Positions 1 to 5,254 of a stretch of 8,618 nucleotides of DNA are shown one piece after another. Position numbers and translations under genes: made by a program. How positions within the stretch are numbered: the first letter of the stretch is position 1; each line of letters opens with the position of its first letter. Origin of the DNA: Actinomycetota bacterium (lineage in GTDB: Bacteria; Actinomycetota; Thermoleophilia; Gaiellales; Gaiellaceae). The notes beneath the pieces were generated by a model. That model was not told the origin of the DNA and did not search any database. It saw only the letters and a program-made list of their open reading frames with translations. The DNA lies in assembly GCA_019234175.1 (NCBI GenBank), contig JAFALP010000263.1, positions 1 through 8,618 on the forward strand, given 5' to 3'.

Positions 1-129
1 GGCGGCTGGATCCTCGTCACGTACTGCGTCGCGCAGGCGGCGCTCCTCGTGTTCGCGTACACGCTGTATCGCCTCGAGCTCGCGGGGAAGCGCCTCGACA
101 TCCGCGTACGGGAGCTGAGGCTCGCGTGA
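1..129 (+). CDS. C-terminal fragment of a probable cytochrome c maturation membrane protein (CcmC-like)
   Basis: Only the last 42 codons are in the window, in frame 1, ending with TGA at 127-129. The visible part begins with a hydrophobic stretch (WILVTYCVAQAALLVFAYTL), most likely the final transmembrane helix, followed by a basic and acidic cytoplasmic tail ending ELRLA. Too little remains to name the family from sequence alone. The CcmC guess (membrane component of the heme-handling CcmABCD module) rests mainly on context: the next gene overlaps it by GTGA and looks like CcmD, which normally follows ccmC, and the third gene is a CcsA/HemX-type protein. A CcmB or other heme-exporter subunit is possible. 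The start lies outside the window. Confidence 0.5.
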   Translation, partial: GGWILVTYCVAQAALLVFAYTLYRLELAGKRLDIRVRELRLA

Positions 130-299
130 CCACCGCGGAGAAGTACGTTACCGCCGCGTACTGCGTGATCTTCGCGGTCGTCCTCGCGTACGTGCTCATC
201 ATCTCGCTCAAGGTGCAGCGGCTCGAGCGAGACGTCGACGAGCTGGAGGAGCGCGCGGCTGCGGAGGACGACGAGCGCGAGACGATCGAAGTTGGCTGA
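126..299 (+). CDS. CcmD-like small single-pass membrane protein
   Basis: A 57-residue protein with one hydrophobic helix at about residues 10-27 (AAYCVIFAVVLAYVLIIS), then a charged, probably coiled-coil tail (VQRLERDVDELEERA) ending in acidic residues. This layout, an aromatic N-terminus, one helix and a heptad-like charged tail, is that of CcmD-like proteins, small helpers of the CcmABC heme-delivery complex. The family is poorly conserved, so the call relies on size, topology and position after a CcmC-like gene. The GTG start at 126 overlaps the upstream stop (GTGA), with a weak TGAGG ribosome-binding match at 116-120, indicating translational coupling. Its end overlaps the next gene by 8 nt. 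Confidence 0.6.
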   Translation: MTTAEKYVTAAYCVIFAVVLAYVLIISLKVQRLERDVDELEERAAAEDDERETIEVG

Positions 300-1077
300 G
301 CTCCTCTTCTGGCCGGCGCTCGTCCTCTACGGCGAGGCCGCGGTCGGCTACTTCGGCGACGTGCGCCGTCCCGGCGCCGCCGGCCGAGCGGCGACGTGGG
401 GCGTGCGTCTCGGCTGGCTCGTGCAGACGGCGCTGCTCGCCGTGCAGGCGTTGCGCGACGACGGCTTCCCATGGGGGACGTGGGCCGGGTCGCTGAACCT
501 CTTCGTGTGGCTCGTCGTCGCCGCGTATCTCATCTGGGGATGCCGGCGGCCGTACCGGCTGCTCGGCCTCGCGGTCATGCCGCTCGCGGCGGCGCTGCTG
601 GTCGTCGCGCGCCTCGGCGGCGGAACGGGCGTCGGGACCCGGAGCCGGTACTCGAACCTCTTCCTCGTCCTGCACGTCGGCCTCGTGCTGGCCGCGTTCG
701 CCGGCTTCACGCTCGCCGCCGCGTTGTCGGCCCTCTATCTCTGGCAGGAGCGCCGCCTGAAGCGCCGCGAGTCGACGATCCTCCGCCGTCCGGCGCCGTC
801 GCTCGCGGTGCTCGACCGGCTCGCCGCGCGCACGGTGCTCGTCTCCGTTCCGGCGCTGTCGCTCGGCGTCGGCGTCGGGATCGTCCGCCTCGTCGACCGC
901 GGCGATCGCGTCGACGCCGTCGTCGCCACGACGCTCGTCACGTGGGCGGTATGGACGAGCTACCTGCTCGTGCGCGCCGCCGGCTGGTCCGGCAGGCGCG
1001 CCGCGTACCTCGCCCTCGCCGGCTTCGCGCTCGTCGTCGTCGTGCGCCTCGCTCTTCCCGCCACCCATTTCGCCTGA
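292..1077 (+). CDS. HemX/CcsA-like integral membrane cytochrome c assembly family protein
   Basis: A 261-residue protein with about eight hydrophobic segments, immediately upstream of hemA. The layout matches the cytochrome c assembly superfamily (PF01578; CcsA, CcmC, HemX): a conserved His in the middle (H128 in VLHVGLVLAAF), a YLWQERRLKRR loop at 149-159, a helix with W218/W221, GWSGRRAAYLAL near 231-242, and a C-terminal His (H259). The tryptophan-rich WWD loop typical of CcsA and CcmC heme-handling enzymes is not visible: the loop before W218 reads RLVDRGDRVDAV. That and the hemA neighbour favour HemX, known in Bacillus to affect glutamyl-tRNA reductase levels, over a true cytochrome c synthetase. 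The start is TTG at 292, overlapping the upstream gene by 8 nt, with no clear ribosome-binding site. The stop overlaps hemA's ATG (TGATG). Confidence 0.75.
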   Translation: MAELLFWPALVLYGEAAVGYFGDVRRPGAAGRAATWGVRLGWLVQTALLAVQALRDDGFPWGTWAGSLNLFVWLVVAAYLIWGCRRPYRLLGLAVMPLAAALLVVARLGGGTGVGTRSRYSNLFLVLHVGLVLAAFAGFTLAAALSALYLWQERRLKRRESTILRRPAPSLAVLDRLAARTVLVSVPALSLGVGVGIVRLVDRGDRVDAVVATTLVTWAVWTSYLLVRAAGWSGRRAAYLALAGFALVVVVRLALPATHFA

Positions 1078-2243
1078 TGCGCCTCGTCCTCGTCGGCACC
1101 TCGCACCACCACGCGCCCGTCGAGCTGCGCGAGCGCGTCGCGTTCGGGAAGGACGAAGCCCGCGCGATCGCCGAGCGGCTCGGCTCCGCCGTCTGCCTGT
1201 CGACGTGCAACCGGACCGAGCTCTACGTCGAGACCGAGGACGTCGAGGACGCCGAGCGGCGCTGCGTCGAGATCCTCGCCGAGCTCGAGCCGGCGCTCTA
1301 CCGCCTCCACGACCAGGCGGCCGCGCTCCATCTCTTCCGCGTCGCCGCCGGCCTCGACTCGCTCGTCCCCGGCGAGGGCGAGATCCTCGGCCAGGTGCGC
1401 GCCGCGCACGAGGCCGGGACCGGAGGCCGGCTGCTCGACCGCGTCTTCCGCCACGCCCTGCACGCCGGCCGCAAGGTCCGCGCGCAGACGGCCATCGGCG
1501 AGAGCCCCGCATCCGTCTCCTCCGCGGCCGCCGCGCTCGCCGAGCAGGTCTTCGGCGACCTCGCCGGCTGCACCGTCCTCCTCGTCGGCGCCGGCAAGGT
1601 GAGCGACCAGGCGTCGCGCAATCTCCGTTCGCGAGGCGCGCACATCGCGTTCGTCGCCGACAGCAAGACCGACCGCGCGCGCATCGAGGAAGAGCTTGCG
1701 CGCGCCGACGTCGTCGTCTCGTCGACGAGCGCACCGGGGTACGTCCTCGATGCGCCGACGGTGGAGCGCGCACGCAGCGGCCGCCGGCTGCTGCTCGTCG
1801 ACCTCGCGGTCCCGCGTGACCTCGACCCCGCCATCCACGAGCTCGCCGGCTGCTACCTGTACGACATCGACGACCTCGAGGCGATCGTGGCGGAGACACT
1901 CGCCGGGCACCGCAGCGAGGCTGAGCGCGCCGAGGCGATCGTCGCGCACGAGGCGGACAAGTTCCACGAATGGCAGGCGTCGCTCGACGTCGTGCCGGCG
2001 ATCGCGTCGCTGCGCGCGCGAGCCGAGGAGATCCGCGAGGAGGAGCTCGCGAAGGCGGAGGGATTCCTCGAGCGCCTCGACGAGAGCCAGCGGCGCGCGG
2101 TCGAGTCGATCACCGCGCAGATCGTGAACAAGCTCCTGCACCTGCCGACAATTCGTCTGAAACAGGCAGCGGCGGCAGCCGACGGGGTGATCTATGCTGA
2201 CGCCGTGCGACACCTCTTCGGTCTCGGCGAGGACGACGACTGA
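1077..2243 (+). CDS. hemA: Glutamyl-tRNA reductase (HemA)
   Basis: Reduces glutamyl-tRNA(Glu) with NADPH to glutamate-1-semialdehyde, the first committed step of C5-pathway heme synthesis in the cytoplasm. It has 388 residues. The N-terminal catalytic domain shows GTSHHHAPVELRE (7-19), the nucleophile Cys44 in STCNRTELY, and GEGEILGQV (99-107). ETAIG-like QTAIGESPASVSSAA (137-151) leads into the NADPH-binding domain with VGAGK (170-174) and VVVSST (212-217). DLAVPRD (242-248), YDIDDL (262-267) and FHEW (296-299) are family signatures, followed by the C-terminal dimerisation helices. The protein is shorter than the usual 410-450 residues: about 17 residues normally between the second Rossmann strand and the ADVVVSST strand appear absent (see findings). 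The ATG at 1077 overlaps the upstream stop (TGATG) and gives the canonical N-terminus, so an upstream extension in the same frame is not used. Confidence 0.97.
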   Translation: MRLVLVGTSHHHAPVELRERVAFGKDEARAIAERLGSAVCLSTCNRTELYVETEDVEDAERRCVEILAELEPALYRLHDQAAALHLFRVAAGLDSLVPGEGEILGQVRAAHEAGTGGRLLDRVFRHALHAGRKVRAQTAIGESPASVSSAAAALAEQVFGDLAGCTVLLVGAGKVSDQASRNLRSRGAHIAFVADSKTDRARIEEELARADVVVSSTSAPGYVLDAPTVERARSGRRLLLVDLAVPRDLDPAIHELAGCYLYDIDDLEAIVAETLAGHRSEAERAEAIVAHEADKFHEWQASLDVVPAIASLRARAEEIREEELAKAEGFLERLDESQRRAVESITAQIVNKLLHLPTIRLKQAAAAADGVIYADAVRHLFGLGEDDD

Positions 2244-2360
2244 AACTCGGCCGGATGACCGGGCGGCCGTTGCCGCTTCAGGTGCCGACAGCCTTCGTGC
2301 GGGTGCGGCCGCGCGGCGCTTCTCAGTGCGGGCAATCCGTCCCCAAGCGTCGAGCGCGCT
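2244..2360 (+). other. 117-nt spacer between hemA and hemC
   Basis: This is the only sizeable gap in an otherwise overlapping gene string. I see no convincing terminator, -35/-10 pair or riboswitch-like structure. It contains a GCGGCCGC palindrome at 2305-2312. An ATG at 2255, 12 nt after the hemA stop, opens a 45-codon frame ending TAG at 2390-2392, inside hemC. Its Arg/Pro-rich product resembles no family I know. The hemC frame is also open backwards through much of the gap but has no good upstream start. Confidence 0.4.
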
Positions 2361-3194
2361 GTGCTGATCCGCGTCGGCAGCCGCGGCAGTAGGCTCGCGC
2401 TCACCCAGGCCGAGTTCGCGGCGCAGCGGCTGCGCGCGCCCGGCATCGAGCTCGCCATCGTCCCCATCACCACGGCCGGCGACCTCGACCGCACGAAGCC
2501 GTTCGGCGAGATCGGCGCGCGCGGCGTCTTCGTGAAGGAGCTGGAGGAGGCGCTCCTCGACCACCGCATCGACGTCGCCGTGCACTCTGCGAAGGACATG
2601 ACGTCGAGCGACCGCGACGGGCTGTCCGTGGGCGCGTATCTCGTGCGCGACGATCCGCGCGACGCGTTGTGCGGCGCGGACGAGATCCGTCCCGGCATGC
2701 GCATCGGCACGGCATCCGCTCGACGCACCGCGCAACTGCTCGCGCTCGAGCCGACGCTGTCGATCGAGCCGCTGCGCGGGAACATCGACACGCGGCTCCG
2801 CAAGCGCGGCGAGCGCGGGCTCGACGCGGTGGTGCTCGCCGCCTGCGGTCTCGACCGGCTCGGCCTGTCCCGCGAGATCGGGCTGCGCTTCGACGCGGGC
2901 GACCTTCTCCCGGAGGCGGGGCAGGGGGCGCTCGCGCTGCAGGTACGCGCCGGCGACGAGCATCTCGTCGCCGCCGCCGACCACGAGGAGACGCGCGTGC
3001 GCGTCGAGGCGGAGCGCGCGGTCGTCGCCGCCGTCGGCGGCGGGTGCCTCGCCCCGGTCGCCGCGCACCACGACGGCTCGACGCTCACGGGGCTCGTCGC
3101 CGCCGAGGACGGCTCGTGGGTGGAGCGGGTGACGGGCGACGATCCCGCGTCGCTCGGGCAGGAGCTGGCCGATGCGCATCGTCGTCACGCGTGA
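2361..3194 (+). CDS. hemC: Hydroxymethylbilane synthase (porphobilinogen deaminase, HemC)
   Basis: Condenses four porphobilinogens into linear hydroxymethylbilane, carrying a covalent dipyrromethane cofactor. Family motifs are in order: RVGSRGSRLALTQA (4-17), GARGVFVKELEEALL (52-66), HSAKD with catalytic Asp79 (75-79), RDDPRDAL (96-103), GTASARR (116-122), LRGNIDTRLRK (138-148), LLPEAGQGALALQ (182-194), and GGGCLAP with the cofactor-attachment Cys229. At 277 residues it is shorter than the typical 300-315; the C-terminal domain is compact. GTG at 2361 gives the expected N-terminus directly before RVGSRGS, and I see no Shine-Dalgarno match upstream. The 3' end overlaps hemD by 23 nt, so the two are probably translationally coupled. 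Confidence 0.96.
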   Translation: MLIRVGSRGSRLALTQAEFAAQRLRAPGIELAIVPITTAGDLDRTKPFGEIGARGVFVKELEEALLDHRIDVAVHSAKDMTSSDRDGLSVGAYLVRDDPRDALCGADEIRPGMRIGTASARRTAQLLALEPTLSIEPLRGNIDTRLRKRGERGLDAVVLAACGLDRLGLSREIGLRFDAGDLLPEAGQGALALQVRAGDEHLVAAADHEETRVRVEAERAVVAAVGGGCLAPVAAHHDGSTLTGLVAAEDGSWVERVTGDDPASLGQELADAHRRHA

Positions 3195-3768
3195 GGACCT
3201 CGTCCCGCGCTTCCAGGCGCTGGGGCACGACGTCGTCCTGTGCGAGCTCATCCGCTTCGAGCCGCTCGGCGACGACGTCGTCGACGCGTCCGCGTACGAC
3301 TGGCTGATCGTGACGAGCGCGAACGGCGCGCGCGAGCTGGGACGGCGCGGCGTGACCGCGAACCGCATCGCCGCCATCGGCCCCGCGACGGCGGAGGCGC
3401 TTCGCGCCGAAGGCCTGCCCGTCGACCTCGTGGCCGCGACGCACACGCACGAGGGGCTTCGCGCCGAGCTTCCACCGGGGCGGTGGCTGCTCGCCGCCGC
3501 CGAAGGCGCGCGTCGCGACGTGCTCGACGCCGACTTCCTGCCGCTCTACCGCACGGTCGAGCTCGAGCCGCCGGCGCCCGAGGGCGACCTCGTCGTCCTC
3601 ATGTCCGGCTCGGCCGCACGCGCGCTCGCGGCGACGGGCGCGCGCATCCCCGTCGTCGCCATCGGGCCGCAGACGGCAGCGGAGGCGCGGGCGCAGGGCC
3701 TCGATGTCACCGCCGTCGCGGGGCGGCACGACGTCGAGGGTCTCCTCGAAACCGTAGGGTCGCTCTGA
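3172..3768 (+). CDS. hemD: Uroporphyrinogen-III synthase (HemD)
   Basis: Cyclises hydroxymethylbilane with inversion of ring D to uroporphyrinogen III, the branch point to heme, siroheme and cobalamin. The family is very divergent but shows its landmarks: N-terminal VVTRED (4-9), YDWLIVTSANGAREL (42-56), AIGPATAEALRAEG (68-81), a mid-protein LPLYRTVE (123-130), SGSAARAL (145-152), AIGPQTAAEARAQG (163-176), and a HDVEGLLE tail. The two similar IGPxTA-x-AxxxG segments reflect the two-domain bilobed fold. At 198 residues it is well below the usual 240-270. Position directly after hemC supports the call. The ATG at 3172 lies inside the end of hemC, and its TGA overlaps the next gene's ATG (TGATG). 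Confidence 0.9.
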   Translation: MRIVVTREDLVPRFQALGHDVVLCELIRFEPLGDDVVDASAYDWLIVTSANGARELGRRGVTANRIAAIGPATAEALRAEGLPVDLVAATHTHEGLRAELPPGRWLLAAAEGARRDVLDADFLPLYRTVELEPPAPEGDLVVLMSGSAARALAATGARIPVVAIGPQTAAEARAQGLDVTAVAGRHDVEGLLETVGSL

Positions 3769-4565
3769 TGTTCATCACGTTTCTCACCGACTTCGGCCTC
3801 GAAGACGACTTCGTCGGCACCTGCCACGGCGTGATGAAGCGCATCGCACCCGACGCGCAGATCATCGACATCACGCACGGCATCAAGCCGGGGCGCATCA
3901 TGCAGGGCGCGCTCGTGCTCGCAAACACGCTCGCGTACATGCCGGCGGGAGTCCATCTCGCCGTCGTCGACCCCGGCGTGGGCGGGTCGCGCCGCCCGCT
4001 CGTGCTGCAGGACGCCGCGGGCCGCCACTACGTCGGCCCCGACAACGGGCTCCTGCTCCCGGCCGCGGACCGTTTCGGCGGCGTCGCCGCCGCGTACGAG
4101 ATCGCCAATCCGCAGTACGCGCTCGAGCGCGTGTCGCGCACGTTCCACGGTCGCGACCTGTTCTCGCCGGCGGCGGCGCACCTCGCGAACGGCGTTTCCA
4201 TCGCCGAGCTCGGGCCGCCGCTCGCGATCGACGAGCTCGTCCGCCTCGACGTCCCGCAGCCGGAGATCGCCGCGTCGTCCATCCATGCAAGCGTGCTCGC
4301 CGTCGACCGCTTCGGCAATGCAGCGCTCAACGTCACGCGCGAACAGCTCGAGGATGCCGCCATCGTCCCGGGGACGCGCGTCGAGGTGGTGGTCAACGAC
4401 CAGGAGTACTTCGCCGTCGCCGCGCGCACGTTCGGCGACGCGCGGCCCGGCGATCTCATCCTGTACGAGGACAGCTACCGCAACGTGGCAGTCGCGGTCG
4501 CGCGCGGAAGCGCCGCCGAGCTCCTCGGCGTGGACGAGGGAAGCGGCATCCTCATCCGCACGTGA
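3768..4565 (+). CDS. SAM hydrolase (SAM hydroxide adenosyltransferase, DUF62 / chlorinase-fluorinase superfamily)
   Basis: A 265-residue protein of the family that cleaves S-adenosylmethionine with water to adenosine and methionine, related to the halogenases FlA and SalL. Signatures: FLTDFGLEDDFVG (5-17, Asp8 at the ribose site), DITHGI (34-39), VVDPGVGGSRRP (66-77), VGPDNGLLLPA (89-99), FHGRDLFSPAAAHLANG (126-142) and DRFGNAALNV in the C-terminal domain. The conserved Asp68, Arg75 and His127 correspond to the catalytic triad described for archaeal hydrolases, so hydroxide rather than halide chemistry is expected. Its physiological role is poorly known in any organism. It is translationally coupled to hemD (TGATG) and to the methyltransferase after it (GTGA). 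The frame stays open upstream, but the ATG at 3768 gives the family N-terminus. Confidence 0.93.
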   Translation: MFITFLTDFGLEDDFVGTCHGVMKRIAPDAQIIDITHGIKPGRIMQGALVLANTLAYMPAGVHLAVVDPGVGGSRRPLVLQDAAGRHYVGPDNGLLLPAADRFGGVAAAYEIANPQYALERVSRTFHGRDLFSPAAAHLANGVSIAELGPPLAIDELVRLDVPQPEIAASSIHASVLAVDRFGNAALNVTREQLEDAAIVPGTRVEVVVNDQEYFAVAARTFGDARPGDLILYEDSYRNVAVAVARGSAAELLGVDEGSGILIRT

Positions 4566-5152
4566 GGCCCGAGTCCGTCGCGCGCAGGATCACCGACGCG
4601 GTCGTCCGCCGTCCGTGGCTCTGGCGTCTCTTCCGTTGGCGCACGCAGGCCCTCTTCGACGCACTGGCGCCGAGTTGGGAGACCCGTCTCGGCCCGCATC
4701 ACCTGCTCGCGCTCGAGCAGGCGGTGGCGGGGCTCGAGCCGAAGGCCGTCCTCGACGTCGGCACCGGCACCGGCAAAGCGGCGATCGCGCTCGCCGCGTG
4801 GTTCCCGCAGGCCGACGTCGTCGGCGTCGACCTCTCGGCCGCGATGGTGGACGAGGCCCGGAAGCACGTGACGGAGCGGCCGCGGTTCGAGGTCGCCGAT
4901 GCGTCGCGCCTGCCCTTCCCGGACGGGAGCTTCGACCTCGTCGTGCTCATGAACGCGATCCCGTTCTTCGACGAGCTCGCGCGCGTCACCGCTCTCGGCG
5001 GCGGCGTCGTCAACTCGTACTCGCGCGGCGACGAGACGCCGATCTACGTCTCCGACGAGCGGCTGCAACGGGAGCTCGGCCGCCGTGGTTTCACGGACTT
5101 TGCGAGCTTTACCGTGCCGCCGACGACGGCGTATCGGGCCCGGAAGCGATAG
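4562..5152 (+). CDS. Class I SAM-dependent methyltransferase, substrate unknown
   Basis: A 196-residue Rossmann-fold methyltransferase. Motif I is VLDVGTGTGKAAI (63-75). VVGVDLS (86-92) gives the ribose-binding Asp90, VADASRLPFPDGSFDLVVLMNAI (111-133) holds motifs II and III, and ELGRRGF (171-177) is a common C-terminal element. The basic, aromatic N-terminus (VVRRPWLWRLFRWRTQALFDALAPSWE) resembles the cap seen in UbiE/methyltransferase-11 proteins that act on small molecules or lipid-like substrates. It is short between the acceptor strand and the C-terminal strand pair. Candidates such as porphyrin, quinone or other small-molecule methylation cannot be separated here. The start is GTG at 4562, overlapping the SAM hydrolase stop (GTGA). 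It is the last gene of the + strand operon, 53 nt before the terminator stem. Confidence 0.85.
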   Translation: MRPESVARRITDAVVRRPWLWRLFRWRTQALFDALAPSWETRLGPHHLLALEQAVAGLEPKAVLDVGTGTGKAAIALAAWFPQADVVGVDLSAAMVDEARKHVTERPRFEVADASRLPFPDGSFDLVVLMNAIPFFDELARVTALGGGVVNSYSRGDETPIYVSDERLQRELGRRGFTDFASFTVPPTTAYRARKR

Positions 5153-5205
5153 GGTCCGCGCCAACGGACGTTCGCGACACGGTTGCACCGGTCCGGACGC
5201 CTGCG

Positions 5206-5246
5206 AGGCCCCAACAGCGCGTCAGCGCAGTTGGGGCCTCTTTTTT
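5206..5246 (+). terminator. Rho-independent terminator of the hem operon
   Basis: A perfect 10-bp stem, AGGCCCCAAC (5206-5215) with GTTGGGGCCT (5230-5239), is followed by C and six T (5241-5246). The 14-nt loop contains a second stem, GCGC (5217-5220) with GCGC (5225-5228) around GTCA, separated by an A-A mismatch, so the whole can fold as one long hairpin. The T tract orients it to the + strand. On the - strand the hairpin follows the permease stop by only 15 nt but lacks a following T run, so any bidirectional action would be weak. Confidence 0.92.
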
Positions 5247-5254
5247 GGCAACGA

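Noticed and set aside
396..1076. Upstream extension of the hemA frame to 396
   Set aside because: The extension is Arg-rich, overlaps the HemX-like gene and adds nothing conserved; ATG at 1077 gives the standard HemA N-terminus.
208..1899. 563-codon Arg-rich - strand frame opposite the HemX-like gene and hemA
   Set aside because: Composition is a GC-skew shadow with no domain signature, and it covers well-supported + strand genes.
2305..2312. GCGGCCGC palindrome in the hemA-hemC gap considered as an operator
   Set aside because: An 8-bp GC palindrome is expected by chance in DNA this GC-rich and has no flanking symmetry.
960..3446. 828-codon open frame on the - strand opposite hemA and hemC
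   Set aside because: Long antisense frames are expected in GC-rich genes; the product is low-complexity Arg/Ala/Asp-rich and matches no family, while the + strand carries clear HemA, HemC and HemD.
3240..3767. Upstream extension of the SAM hydrolase frame to 3240
   Set aside because: It overlaps hemD in another frame with Arg-rich sequence; ATG at 3768 gives the canonical FLTDFG start.
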